Notes: a model not told the origin generated them from the sequence alone. A stretch of 64,000 bases of DNA from an uncultured Enhydrobacter sp. (GCA_946222995.1 CAMIOS010000013.1:1-64000); one strand, 5' to 3'; numbered from the stretch's first letter, positions 26,125 through 35,709 are shown. Numbers and translations are program-made.

Positions 26125-28419
26125 ATGACCGTGCCACACGCCACACCACAACCCGTTAATGCCGATGATACTGTCACCTCAACGTTTTTTGAGTCGTCGG
26201 ATTTTCCCAATCAGCCGCCAGTTATGCCAAATAACAGCACTGAATATCTAGCTTCGGTTGCTAACACAGATTCGTTACAAGCCATTCACTATCCCAACAT
26301 TTTTGAGTACAATGAAAACCCAAGCGAGCTATATTTTAATCGAGAATTGTCGTTATTGCAGTTTCATCAACGGGTACTTGCCCAAGCTGCCAATCCACGT
26401 CATCCATTGCTTGAGCGATTATTATTTTTGATTATTTTTTCCTCAAATCTCGATGAGTTTTTTGAAATTCGGGTGGCAGGCTTGATGCAAAAACTGCAAA
26501 TGGGCGATGTGGCAAGCAGTATTGACGGGATGTTACCGAGCAAAGTGTTGTCATATATTTCTGAAATCGCCCATCATGCGGTTGCGCAGCAGTATCGTAT
26601 TTTAAACGATGAGTTGTTACCTGCACTTGCCGAGCAAGATATTCGCTATCTTAAACGCGACGAACTGACCCCCGAACAAGCCAAATGGGTAAAAGAATAT
26701 TTTGAAGAGCAAGTCGTACCTGTGCTCACGCCCATCAGCATTGACCCTGCCCACCCATTCCCTAGACTGGTTAATAAAAGTCTAAACTTTATGGTCAGCC
26801 TCGATGGCAAAGATGGCTTTGGCCGAGAAATTGACCTAGCGGTCGTGCCAGCCCCTCGTAGTCTGCCCCGTGTGATTCGCCTTCCCAACGAATTGACAGG
26901 CGGCAAAGAGCACCACATCATGCTGACTGCTGTGATTCATGAACATATTGGCGAGTTATTCCCTAGTATGCAGGTGACAGGCTGCCATCAATTTCGTTTG
27001 ACCCGTAATGCGGATTTAGATTTATCTGATGATGTCGAGGACTTGGCAAAGGCATTGGAAGGTGAACTGGAAAACCGCCGCTTTGGGGCGAAAGTTCGCC
27101 TTGAAGTGACGACCAATTGTCCCCGTGCAATCGTTGAGTATTTGCTTGATGAGTTTGGGCTTGGCGAAGAGCAGCTTTATCAAGTCAATGGACCGGTCAA
27201 TCTGACTCGGCTGTTATTCGATTTTAAAATTCCAAAATTACGCTATCAACCCTTTACCCATATGATTCCAAAGCCATTTCGCCGAGAATCGATGGATAAA
27301 AATGAAAGTGTCTTTCAAACCATTCGTAAGCAAGATGTACTTGTTCATCACCCGTTTCATGCCTTTGCCCCTGTGGTCAACTTGCTACGCCAAGCCGCCA
27401 ATGACCCTGCGGTGCTCGCTATCAAACAGACACTGTACCGTTCGGGCACCAATTCTGAAATTGTCCAAGCCCTTGCCGAAGCCGCCCGCAATGGCAAAGA
27501 AGTCACCGCTGTGATTGAGCTACGCGCCCGCTTTGATGAAAAATCCAATATCGAAGTGGCAAACTTACTACAGCAAGCCGGTGCTGTGGTGGTGTATGGG
27601 ATTGTCGGCTACAAAACCCATGCCAAACTGATGATGATAGTCAGACGGGATGAAGACAAAATCCGCCGTTATGTCCATCTTGGTACGGGCAATTACCACG
27701 CAGGCAATGCCAAAATGTACACCGACTATGGGCTGTTCACCGCCAACGATGCCATTACCGAAGATGTGCATAAGATTTTTAATGAACTGACGGGTATGGG
27801 CAAACCCGCCAAGCTCCAAAAACTGCTTCACGCGCCCTTCACCTTGCATGACAAACTGATAGAATTTATTGATGATGAAATCAAGCATGTCAAAGCGGGG
27901 CGACAAGGGCGGATTATTATTAAAGTTAATGCTCTGACCGAAAAACAACTCATCGACAAGCTGTACGAGGCCTCGCAAGCTGGGGTACAAGTTGACTTGA
28001 TAACTCGCTCAATGTGTTGTCTACGCCCACAGTTGGCGGGCGTGTCAGATAACATTCGCGTTCGCTCGATTGTTGGTCGATTCCTTGAGCACACTCGGGT
28101 GTATTACTTTGCCAACGGCTCGCTAGACGACACTAAAACCAAAGATAAAGAACAAAAATTCAAACCTCGTCTATATTGTGCCAGTGCTGACTGGATGGAA
28201 CGTAATTTATTTAACCGTGTTGAAGTGGCATTTCCTATCGAAGACTCAACAGTATTTAATCGCATTTTAGAAGACATTCACAATTATCTACGAGACAACG
28301 TCAACGCGTGGGAGCTTGATGCTAAAGGTACTTGGACGGCGATTCAGCCCAAAGAGGGTGAACCCGCCTTTTCAGCTCAAGAATTTTTGCTACAAAAAAT
28401 CGTCATTAATAAATCTTAA
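26125..28419 (+). CDS. ppk1: Polyphosphate kinase 1
   Basis: PPK1 makes inorganic polyphosphate from ATP reversibly. The protein is about 764 residues, longer than the E. coli enzyme because of a roughly 65-residue polar N-terminal extension. Landmarks are the N-terminal NRELSLLQFHQRVLAQA, the ATP-binding region and the autophosphorylated histidine H499 in YKTHAKLMM, followed by HLGTGNYHAGNAKMYTDYG. The start is uncertain: AAAGGA nearly touches the ATG at 26125, while an in-frame GTG at 26131 has ideal spacing. An upstream ATG at 26050 looks too early. No ppx gene is adjacent. It is closed by a terminator. Confidence 0.95.
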   Translation: MTVPHATPQPVNADDTVTSTFFESSDFPNQPPVMPNNSTEYLASVANTDSLQAIHYPNIFEYNENPSELYFNRELSLLQFHQRVLAQAANPRHPLLERLLFLIIFSSNLDEFFEIRVAGLMQKLQMGDVASSIDGMLPSKVLSYISEIAHHAVAQQYRILNDELLPALAEQDIRYLKRDELTPEQAKWVKEYFEEQVVPVLTPISIDPAHPFPRLVNKSLNFMVSLDGKDGFGREIDLAVVPAPRSLPRVIRLPNELTGGKEHHIMLTAVIHEHIGELFPSMQVTGCHQFRLTRNADLDLSDDVEDLAKALEGELENRRFGAKVRLEVTTNCPRAIVEYLLDEFGLGEEQLYQVNGPVNLTRLLFDFKIPKLRYQPFTHMIPKPFRRESMDKNESVFQTIRKQDVLVHHPFHAFAPVVNLLRQAANDPAVLAIKQTLYRSGTNSEIVQALAEAARNGKEVTAVIELRARFDEKSNIEVANLLQQAGAVVVYGIVGYKTHAKLMMIVRRDEDKIRRYVHLGTGNYHAGNAKMYTDYGLFTANDAITEDVHKIFNELTGMGKPAKLQKLLHAPFTLHDKLIEFIDDEIKHVKAGRQGRIIIKVNALTEKQLIDKLYEASQAGVQVDLITRSMCCLRPQLAGVSDNIRVRSIVGRFLEHTRVYYFANGSLDDTKTKDKEQKFKPRLYCASADWMERNLFNRVEVAFPIEDSTVFNRILEDIHNYLRDNVNAWELDAKGTWTAIQPKEGEPAFSAQEFLLQKIVINKS

Positions 28420-28438
28420 AGGTTTTACCGTTGTTATT

Positions 28439-28473
28439 AAAACGCCAGTAGACAGACTATTGGCGTTTTTTCT
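28439..28473 (+). terminator. Intrinsic terminator after ppk1
   Basis: A 13-bp stem (AAAACGCCAGTAG with CTATTGGCGTTTT, one G-T pair) with a short loop is followed by a T tract. Confidence 0.8.
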
Positions 28474-28643
28474 ATTGGTATTTTTCACAGACTTGATAAC
28501 ACAGATCGTTATTTAGTCACAGTAGTGTCACACAAAATTACCGAGTCATAGCGGAAAAATTAAGCAAATTTGTTACCATGAGATAAGTAACTCATCAATA
28601 ATAAGCCTATTTGAACGTAATAAAATGTAATAAGGAGCATAAC

Positions 28644-28820
28644 ATGGCATCGAACGATTTAAAACAAACTGATTTACAACAAGCTGCTGAAAATGTTAAT
28701 CCAAGTGAACTATCTGATAACTTAAATCAGGCAGCGCAAGCCAAAAGCACGCAACCTCAAGATTTAGACCAACAGCAGACAACCCCATTTATAGATGAAA
28801 GTTTACGTACTGATAAATAA
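28644..28820 (+). CDS. Small hydrophilic protein, unknown function (first of three)
   Basis: I do not recognise a family. The 58-residue product is rich in Gln, Asp, Asn, Ala and Ser, has no Cys or Trp and almost no large hydrophobic residues, and should be disordered. A strong Shine-Dalgarno (TAAGGAGC) at the right distance from the ATG at 28644 supports translation; an in-frame frame further upstream lacks one. Two similar small genes follow at 28870 and 29321 on the same strand. This composition recalls stress-related hydrophilic proteins, but that is inference. Confidence 0.7.
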   Translation: MASNDLKQTDLQQAAENVNPSELSDNLNQAAQAKSTQPQDLDQQQTTPFIDESLRTDK

Positions 28821-28869
28821 CTATTGCTTCCTAGACCATTAAAAAAATAACAATAAGTAAGGATGAATG

Positions 28870-29271
28870 ATGACCGCCAAAAATAGTCATATTGTAAGAG
28901 AATTCGACACCCCCACTGAAAATGTTGCTGCTCAAGTCCCGACGCGTCCTGCAAAGGCAGCTGATGGAACTGTCTTGGTCGAAGACAGTATCACTCATCA
29001 AGCAGGCGATGGTATTACCACCGGTATGTCACCTACGATGGAGACGCCTGATATTTTTGATAACACTGCTCAAGCTGCAGTAAAACCCCAAACAGCTAAT
29101 CAAGCATTAAATGATGCCGCAGAAGTGCCTGTGGATACCAAAAATACCGTGCCAGTCAGCAATAACCAAGAAGCCAAACAAGATCAAACAATCGAACAGA
29201 CAAATAATCTAACCTCTGGTTTACATACTTTACCCGATGGTAGTGTGGATATCTCTCGTGATCAATCATAA
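28870..29271 (+). CDS. Hydrophilic disordered protein, unknown function (second of three)
   Basis: The 133-residue product has no Cys or Trp, is rich in Asp, Thr, Asn, Gln, Ala and Val, and has no signal peptide or membrane segment. It contains two related short motifs, ADGTVLVEDS (about residues 35-44) and LPDGSVDISRD at the C-terminus; the third gene of the trio ends with a similar NPDGSV. AAGGA lies 6 bases before the ATG at 28870 (an ATG three bases earlier is too close). The gap from the first gene is 49 bases, so cotranscription is likely. No function is assigned. Confidence 0.7.
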   Translation: MTAKNSHIVREFDTPTENVAAQVPTRPAKAADGTVLVEDSITHQAGDGITTGMSPTMETPDIFDNTAQAAVKPQTANQALNDAAEVPVDTKNTVPVSNNQEAKQDQTIEQTNNLTSGLHTLPDGSVDISRDQS

Positions 29272-29320
29272 TATTGGATTGGCATAACAAAATATTTATA
29301 ACAAGCTATTGAGAATGATA

Positions 29321-29590
29321 ATGACCTTACCTGATAAAAATGACTTAGTAAATTCGGACATCCAACAACAATCCGTCCATGTAAAAACAGGGGATAAACC
29401 TGCAGAATATGCGGATCGCCGCAATCAAATTGGCCAGGCATTTGATGATAATGTCAATGAGTTTACAGTATTAGATGATACACCAAAAAGCGCTGAAATC
29501 AATGAGCACAATCTTTATGCATCGCCTGAAAATGCCCAAAAACGTACATTAAATCCTGATGGATCTGTGCCGCATCCCGGAAGTGAATGA
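29321..29590 (+). CDS. Hydrophilic disordered protein, unknown function (third of three)
   Basis: The 89-residue product has no Cys or Trp, is acidic and rich in Asn, Asp, Gln and Pro, and ends with LNPDGSVPHPGSE, echoing the LPDGSV end of the preceding protein. A central FDDNVNEFTVLDD segment is its most hydrophobic part. Three in-frame starts are close together; GAGAA lies 5 bases before the ATG at 29321, which I chose. It lies 49 bases after the second gene and is followed by a terminator, making a three-gene unit. Confidence 0.7.
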   Translation: MTLPDKNDLVNSDIQQQSVHVKTGDKPAEYADRRNQIGQAFDDNVNEFTVLDDTPKSAEINEHNLYASPENAQKRTLNPDGSVPHPGSE

Positions 29591-29608
29591 CGACCAATCG
29601 GCAATTTG

Positions 29609-29636
29609 AAAAAGACAGCGTAATGCTGTCTTTTTT
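29609..29636 (+). terminator. Intrinsic terminator after the three small genes
   Basis: A perfect 11-bp stem (AAAAAGACAGC with GCTGTCTTTTT) with a 5-base loop continues into T. It closes the small-protein unit before convergent miaE. Confidence 0.85.
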
Positions 29637-29677
29637 GTTCCTGCGTTTATGCAATGCTTATAATTATGATAGTGACG

Positions 29678-30382
29678 CTATAAAAGCCAACGCGGTACAC
29701 CACTATGAAACCGTAGTTCATCATCGGGTGTGCTAATTAATTCATTTTCAACTTGTCGAAAAAATGCTACACGTGCCTCAATTGGTTCATCGCTAATACT
29801 TTGCGCCAACTGTAAATAATCTTCAAAATGTCGGCTTTCAGATTTAAGTAAATAGCGATAATATTTTGCCAATCGTTCATCCGACAGCACGCTTGACAAC
29901 GCAGCAAACCGCTCACACGAGCGCGCCTCAATAAACGCCCCGATAATTAACGTGTCTATCATGGCTTGCGGTTCATAGGTGCGTTTATATTTGAGCATCC
30001 CTGCTGCATAGCGTCCCGCAGGGATATGTTGCCAAACCTGTCCTCGTTCTGCCATCAGCCCCATCACTTGCTCGTAATGTAGCATTTCTTCACGAATCAA
30101 TTGAGCCAGTTTTAGTTGCAATTCGGTGTGCGACATATAGCGAAAAATCAGATTCATCGCTGTACCTGCTGCCTTTTTTTCGCAGTTGGCATGGTCTTGG
30201 ATAATAGTCGGTAAATCTGCCATCGCAGCTTGCAACCATTTATCAGAAGTTTCAACGCCCAAAAACTTAAGTACAGGGGCGATATTTACCACTTTTGGAT
30301 GATGCACACAATTGTCTTTGTCTAGGTCAATCGCGGCAAGTTGGTCTAAATCATCAAAGTTATCAAAGTTTTCAAGTATCAT
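29678..30382 (-). CDS. miaE: tRNA 2-methylthio-N6-isopentenyl adenosine hydroxylase
   Basis: MiaE hydroxylates the isopentenyl group of ms2i6A37 in tRNA, using a ferritin-like di-iron centre and oxygen. The 234-residue protein has the ligand helices DHANCEKKAAGTAMNLIFRY, REEMLHYEQV, GAFIEARSCERFAAL and ESRHFEDYL, each supplying Glu/His ligands. The Shine-Dalgarno is weak. It converges on the small-protein unit and diverges from glcB. Confidence 0.93.
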   Translation of the reverse strand: MILENFDNFDDLDQLAAIDLDKDNCVHHPKVVNIAPVLKFLGVETSDKWLQAAMADLPTIIQDHANCEKKAAGTAMNLIFRYMSHTELQLKLAQLIREEMLHYEQVMGLMAERGQVWQHIPAGRYAAGMLKYKRTYEPQAMIDTLIIGAFIEARSCERFAALSSVLSDERLAKYYRYLLKSESRHFEDYLQLAQSISDEPIEARVAFFRQVENELISTPDDELRFHSGVPRWLL

Positions 30383-30504
30383 AGTTCAATGCATCGATTA
30401 AAAAGGTTATTTTAGCAAAAATTGTCAAGTAGCTATCAAAAAAATAGGTGGATAACATCAATTAGGCTATAACTATTATTTATAAAATAAATACTTTGTA
30501 TTTC

Positions 30505-30533
30505 TTTATTTTCATAAATGATACTCGTATAAT
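30505..30533 (+). promoter_or_regulatory. Candidate promoter for glcB
   Basis: A perfect TATAAT (30528-30533) is preceded at 17 bases by TTTATT, a weak -35. The glcB ATG is 44 bases downstream of the -10 box. Confidence 0.5.
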
Positions 30534-30576
30534 CAAAACAGCTTTAATAATGTATGAGAGAAAATAAGGAAAAACC

Positions 30577-32760
30577 ATGAGCGAACGTATCCAAAAAGGC
30601 AGTCTTGCCATTGATAAACAACTTTATGATTTTATTGCCAATGAGGTCATACCTGTAGTAGGCCTAGATAACGAAAAATATTGGCAAGATTTTGAAAAGA
30701 TAGTCCAACAATTTCAACCCCGTAATCAAGCTTTATTGGCCAAGCGTGATGATATCCAAACCAAGATTGATGATTGGCACACCAACAATCCTGCTAAACA
30801 AGGCAATTTTGACCAAGCAAGTTATACGCAATTTCTTAAGGAAATTGGCTATATTGTGCCCGAAGGTGCGGATTTTTTAATTGAAACCCAAAATGTCGAT
30901 GATGAAATCGCTACCATCGCAGGCCCTCAGCTCGTGGTACCGGTACGCAATGCCCGCTATGCATTAAACGCCGCCAATGCCCGTTGGGGCAGTTTGTACG
31001 ATGCCTTGTATGGTACAGACGTGATTGATGAAACCAATGGGGCAGAGAAGGGCAAAGGCTATAATCCCAAACGTGGGGCAGAAGTGGTCAAATACGCCAA
31101 AGATTTTTTGGATCAGCATTTTACCCTTGCTAGCGGTAACTATGCTGAGGTCACAGGCTTTGGGGTGGAAAATGGCAAACTTGTCATCAAGCAAGGTGCT
31201 AATACTACCGAGCTTAAAGATAACAAAAAATTTGTAGGCTTTACGGGTGAGGCAAATAATCCCACAGGTATTTTATTAAAAAACAATGGTTTACATGCCG
31301 AAATCCAAATCGACAAAAATAGCAATGTCGGTAAAGACGACCCTGCAGGGATTAAAGATATTTTGATGGAATCAGCCGTGACCACCATTCAAGATTGTGA
31401 AGACTCGGTTGCTGCTGTGGATGCCGAAGAAAAGGTTGAAGTCTATCGCAACTGGTTTGGCTTGATGAAAGGCGATTTGGCGGATACGTTTGAAAAAAAT
31501 GGCAAAACCACTACGCGCACCATGAACCCTGATAGAGAATACACCACGCCTGATGGCGCTAAATTGACTTTGCATGGTCGCTCGGTGATGCTCCTGCGCA
31601 ATGTGGGACATTTGATGACCAATCCTGCGATTTTGGTCGAGATAGACGGCAAACCACAAGAAATTTATGAAGGTATCATGGATGCCTTGATTACGCCATT
31701 GTGTAGCTTACCTGATTTGTTGGGTCAAAATACGCTAAAAAATTCTCGTACCGGCTCAATGTATATTGTTAAACCCAAAATGCATGGCGTGGAAGAAGTA
31801 CAATTTACCGTGGATCTATTTGCGGCGGTTGAGCAAGCATTAAACTTACCTACCAACACCCTCAAAGTCGGTATTATGGATGAAGAACGCCGTACCACAG
31901 TAAACTTAAAAGAATGTATCCGTGCCGCCAAAGAGCGAGTGATTTTTATCAATACCGGCTTTATGGACAGAACGGGCGATGAAATGCATACCAGCATGAA
32001 AGCTGGGGCATTTGTGCGAAAAAACGACATGAAAAACGAAGAGTGGCTGAATGCCTATGAGCGTTGGAACGTCGATGTTGGCGTCAAATGCGGGCTAAAA
32101 GGTAAAGCCCAAATCGGTAAAGGCATGTGGGCAAAGCCTGACAACATGAAAGAGATGGTGGCCACCAAATCAAACCATCCAAAATCAGGAGCGACCTGTG
32201 CCTGGGTACCATCACCTACTGGTGCGACCTTACACGCCATGCATTACCACGAAACCAACGTCATGGACGTGCTTGATACCATCAAAGACCGTGAGCCTGC
32301 CAAGCTGGACGATATTTTACATATCCCATTGGCAAAAGCTACCAACTGGTCAGATGAAGAAAAAACCAAAGAACTGGAAAATAATATTCAAGGCATTCTT
32401 GGGTATGTCGCTCGCTGGGTAGACCAAGGCGTGGGCTGTTCAAAGGTACTCGATATTGACAATGTGCCATTGATGGAAGACCGAGCAACCTTGCGAATTT
32501 CTAGTCAACATGTGGCGAACTGGCTTGAGCATGGCATCGTCACGCCAGAGCAAGTCGATGATGTGCTACAACGCATGGCAAAAATGGTCGATGAACAAAG
32601 CAAAGATGATCCTGCGTATATTCCAATGGCAAATGACTATAATACCTATGCGTATAACGCCGCTCGTGACTTGATTTTTAAAGGTACTACGCAGCCGAGT
32701 GGCTATACTGAGCCTTTACTACATAAAGCACGTCTTGACTTAAAAAACCAGAACGCTTAA
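30577..32760 (+). CDS. glcB: Malate synthase G
   Basis: GlcB condenses glyoxylate with acetyl-CoA to malate in the glyoxylate shunt. The 727-residue protein is the monomeric G isoform length. It contains VPVRNARYALNAANARWGSL near residue 111, ESAVTTIQDCEDSVAAVDAE, the RTMNPDREYTTPDG insert, the TMD-type IMDEERRTTVNLKECI segment (Arg/Glu of the active site) and NTGFMDRTGDEMHTS. AAGGA precedes the ATG. It is monocistronic. Isocitrate lyase is not in this window. Together with lldD it points to growth on two- and three-carbon acids. Confidence 0.98.
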   Translation: MSERIQKGSLAIDKQLYDFIANEVIPVVGLDNEKYWQDFEKIVQQFQPRNQALLAKRDDIQTKIDDWHTNNPAKQGNFDQASYTQFLKEIGYIVPEGADFLIETQNVDDEIATIAGPQLVVPVRNARYALNAANARWGSLYDALYGTDVIDETNGAEKGKGYNPKRGAEVVKYAKDFLDQHFTLASGNYAEVTGFGVENGKLVIKQGANTTELKDNKKFVGFTGEANNPTGILLKNNGLHAEIQIDKNSNVGKDDPAGIKDILMESAVTTIQDCEDSVAAVDAEEKVEVYRNWFGLMKGDLADTFEKNGKTTTRTMNPDREYTTPDGAKLTLHGRSVMLLRNVGHLMTNPAILVEIDGKPQEIYEGIMDALITPLCSLPDLLGQNTLKNSRTGSMYIVKPKMHGVEEVQFTVDLFAAVEQALNLPTNTLKVGIMDEERRTTVNLKECIRAAKERVIFINTGFMDRTGDEMHTSMKAGAFVRKNDMKNEEWLNAYERWNVDVGVKCGLKGKAQIGKGMWAKPDNMKEMVATKSNHPKSGATCAWVPSPTGATLHAMHYHETNVMDVLDTIKDREPAKLDDILHIPLAKATNWSDEEKTKELENNIQGILGYVARWVDQGVGCSKVLDIDNVPLMEDRATLRISSQHVANWLEHGIVTPEQVDDVLQRMAKMVDEQSKDDPAYIPMANDYNTYAYNAARDLIFKGTTQPSGYTEPLLHKARLDLKNQNA

Positions 32761-32805
32761 ATATTTACTCAAACTTTTCATTCTTAAATTTTTGTTTATG
32801 GTTTT

Positions 32806-32837
32806 AGCCATTCATTGAACCAATGAATGGCTTTTTT
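32806..32837 (+). terminator. Intrinsic terminator after glcB
   Basis: A perfect 12-bp stem (AGCCATTCATTG with CAATGAATGGCT) with a 3-base loop is followed by TTTTT. Confidence 0.85.
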
Positions 32838-33041
32838 CATCAGCCATTGTAAGCAATTCTTCCTTTTCTAATCAATTTGCAACTTTTTGTTAAAAAATTC
32901 ATTATTTTGTAATAAAACTTAGTCACAATGGCGACAGTAAATTACTACTATCAACCATTGATAATAGTTTTGTTAATGGGCAATAACCACTTGTCTAACC
33001 ATAAGATATTTTAATCCGCTTTCAAGATTTTGGAGATTGTT

Positions 33042-34166
33042 ATGAAAAAGGTTGCATTGGTGTCAGCATTGGCACTTGTATCAATCAGTGCCGCACACGC
33101 AGCACCACAAGTTTACGGCAAGGCATTTGTCACGCTCGATTATGTTAATACAGATTATGATGATTCAAAGAAGAAAGATGATGACAGTCTTAAATTAAAC
33201 TCAAATGCCTCACGTATTGGGTTTAAAGGTGATGAATCACTAACAGACGGTACAGATCTAGTTTACCAGTTAGAGTATGAAATTAATATTGATGACGGTA
33301 ATAAAGGACAATTTACCTCACGTAATACCTATCTTGGACTAGCCAATAAGCAGTACGGTACCTTGTTAGCAGGTCGTTATGATACCCCACTTAAGCTTGT
33401 ACAAAATAAAGTCGATGTGTTTAATGATACCATCCTTGATATGAAAGAAGCAGGCGTTTCTGGCGAAAACCGTGCTAACAATGTCGTGGCTTATCAATCA
33501 CCTGCCATTGTTGGTATTCCAGTGACCTTTACAGGTGCAGTTTCACTATCAGAAACCGATGAAGATGGTGATGTGGTTGTAAAAGCAGGCACACCAAGCA
33601 CGCCAGCGGTGGTTGTGCCTTCTACTAAAGAAGTAATTATCCCAGCTAAAGCTGGTACACCTACCGTTTATCGTGACCGTAAAGTTAAAGATAATGCCTA
33701 CTCTGCTTCTTTAGCTTATGACCAAAATGGTGTCTATTTAGGTGCCGCTTATGACAATGGTATTGGTGCTGTAGATAATACATGGCGTTTGGTTGGTGCA
33801 CTTGACATGGGCAAAGTGAACATGGTGCAAGGCTTAACTTTAGGTGCATTGTATCAGCAAAGCGACTACTATGACACCTATACCGTCGTTAACAATGCCA
33901 AAAAGACGCAAGGCAGTGAAACTGAAAAATCATGGTTAATCAGCGGTAAATACAAGATAGCCAATAGCCCATGGGCAGTAAAAGCCCAATATGTCAATAC
34001 CTCTGATGAAAAAGGGGTAAAAAATGCAGATGCTGATGAAATTGCGATTGGTGGCGAATACACCTTTAACAAAGCGGCGACAGGGCATATCTACGCAGGA
34101 CAAATTAGCCGTGACAACAACAAAGATGATACTATCTTCGGTACGGGTATCGAATATAAATTCTAA
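33042..34166 (+). CDS. Outer-membrane porin (first of two paralogues)
   Basis: The 374-residue precursor has a signal peptide (about residues 1-20, cleavage after AHA), then the Gram-negative porin opening APQVYGKAFVTLDYVN, the SRIGFKGDESLTDGTDLVYQLEYE strands, NTYLGLANKQYGTLLAGRYDTP leading into loop 3, and a C-terminal strand ending in Phe (GTGIEYKF), as required for barrel assembly. An unusual Val/Pro/Thr-rich insertion near residues 178-212 repeats KAGTP (181-185 and 203-207) and is probably a surface loop. GGAG lies 6 bases before the ATG at 33042. It is paralogous to the next gene. Confidence 0.92.
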   Translation: MKKVALVSALALVSISAAHAAPQVYGKAFVTLDYVNTDYDDSKKKDDDSLKLNSNASRIGFKGDESLTDGTDLVYQLEYEINIDDGNKGQFTSRNTYLGLANKQYGTLLAGRYDTPLKLVQNKVDVFNDTILDMKEAGVSGENRANNVVAYQSPAIVGIPVTFTGAVSLSETDEDGDVVVKAGTPSTPAVVVPSTKEVIIPAKAGTPTVYRDRKVKDNAYSASLAYDQNGVYLGAAYDNGIGAVDNTWRLVGALDMGKVNMVQGLTLGALYQQSDYYDTYTVVNNAKKTQGSETEKSWLISGKYKIANSPWAVKAQYVNTSDEKGVKNADADEIAIGGEYTFNKAATGHIYAGQISRDNNKDDTIFGTGIEYKF

Positions 34167-34184
34167 ACGTTATGTCTATACTAA

Positions 34185-34216
34185 CAAAAACCCATTTTTC
34201 TCAATGGGTTTTTGTT
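34185..34216 (+). terminator. Intrinsic terminator after the first porin gene
   Basis: An 11-bp stem (AAAAACCCATT with AATGGGTTTTT) with a 6-base loop continues into T. Confidence 0.8.
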
Positions 34217-34442
34217 TCAAGCAAGATTAAAATTATTCTCTCTCTGCTTCATAAAACAATAGAGTTCTTCAAAACAGCCAATATGACACTAACAATCGAC
34301 AAAATAAGATAAAATAAATTGCGAAATACTCAAAAAATTAAAATTAAGTATTGCAAAATATTTCAAAATCGTTATGCTAATAACAACAGGTATAGTTTAA
34401 GTAAATAGTGTAAAAAATATGTTTTATTTTTTAACTTTTCAT

Positions 34443-34451
34443 TGCTATACT
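34443..34451 (+). promoter_or_regulatory. Extended -10 promoter candidate for the second porin
   Basis: TGC followed by TATACT makes an extended -10 element 128 bases before the porin ATG. The -35 is poor. The rest of the 363-base gap (34217-34579) is AT-rich, and I see nothing else in it. Confidence 0.4.
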
Positions 34452-34579
34452 GCAATCTGTAATTTAGTTGACGACTATTTACAGTTTGACTGTCTTGTCT
34501 GGTGTTTGGATGATGAATTTAATGGGCGAGCTATTGAGTAAGCAACCCCAATATTTGTTTTAATGACGTGGAGATTTCT

Positions 34580-35686
34580 ATGAAAAAATTACTTTTAGCC
34601 ACAGCGGTTGCTGCTTTATCTGTATCGGCTGCCCAAGCAGCACCAACCCTCTATGGTAAAGCATTTTTAACATTAGACTATAAAGACCTTGATGGTAAAA
34701 CCAGTGCAATCGTAAATGATAAAGGCGCACGCTTAGATAACCGTGTCTATACGCCAGATGGTAATGGGACTAGCTTAAACTCAACTGGTTCACGCATTGG
34801 TATTAAAGGTGGCGAGCCACTAACTGCAAATACTGACTTAGTTTATCAATTAGAATATGGCGTTAAAGTTGATGACAACGCTGATCAATTTAGATCACGT
34901 GATACCTACATTGGGTTATCGAATAAACAGTATGGTACATTAGTAGCGGGTCGTTTGACTACGATTGATGACCAAATTCAATATGCAAATCAAGCATCTG
35001 GTGGCGTACTGGGTGGGGATGATGTGTTGGCAACAGTTACTGCACCACGTGCCAACAACGCCTTCGCTTATTTCTCACCAGACTACAATGGCATGACTTT
35101 CATGGCAATGTACGGTTTGGATAATGACCAAGACTCTAATGCTAAATACCCTGATATTGATTTGGGTGAATTTGCTGGTCATGAACAATATGGTGTTGGT
35201 GTTAAATATGAACCAGCTAATCAACCATTTAAAATCGGTGCAACCTACATCGGTGCAGGTGATGCATTAAATACCGCTCGTATCAATGGTACTTATGATA
35301 TTAACCCAACTTTAACAGTGGGCGGTCAATATCAATACACAGACTTTGACACCAATGATAACGAAAATGCCTTTATGCTAAGTGCAGCTTACAAAACTGC
35401 TACGCCTTGGACTATCTATGGACAAGCAGATATGGTACAAAACGCATTAGGCCTAGATGGTCATGATAAAGATCGTTTTATTTTAGGTGGTAAATATGCC
35501 TTTAATGCACGTACCACAGGTCATATTTATGGTGCGTATTTAAATGTTGATGATGCGCCATACACACATACCACCAAAGAGCAAACCATCCAAAATAATA
35601 AACTTGTCGATGTAACATATACTGAATCTGGCAAAACTAATTATGATGGTTGGGGTATCGGTACGGGTATTGAATACAAATTCTAA
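34580..35686 (+). CDS. Outer-membrane porin (second of two paralogues)
   Basis: The 368-residue precursor has a signal peptide (about residues 1-20, cleavage after AQA), then APTLYGKAFLTLDYKD, SRIGIKGGEPLTANTDLVYQLEYG and DTYIGLSNKQYGTLVAGRLTT, closely parallel to the first porin, and ends with GTGIEYKF. It lacks the KAGTP insertion of the first. GGAG lies 6 bases before the ATG at 34580. Each paralogue has its own terminator and probably its own promoter, so they can be expressed independently. Solute selectivity cannot be told from sequence. Confidence 0.92.
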   Translation: MKKLLLATAVAALSVSAAQAAPTLYGKAFLTLDYKDLDGKTSAIVNDKGARLDNRVYTPDGNGTSLNSTGSRIGIKGGEPLTANTDLVYQLEYGVKVDDNADQFRSRDTYIGLSNKQYGTLVAGRLTTIDDQIQYANQASGGVLGGDDVLATVTAPRANNAFAYFSPDYNGMTFMAMYGLDNDQDSNAKYPDIDLGEFAGHEQYGVGVKYEPANQPFKIGATYIGAGDALNTARINGTYDINPTLTVGGQYQYTDFDTNDNENAFMLSAAYKTATPWTIYGQADMVQNALGLDGHDKDRFILGGKYAFNARTTGHIYGAYLNVDDAPYTHTTKEQTIQNNKLVDVTYTESGKTNYDGWGIGTGIEYKF

Positions 35687-35709
35687 TCTTCAATTAAAAT
35701 GATTGAGCC

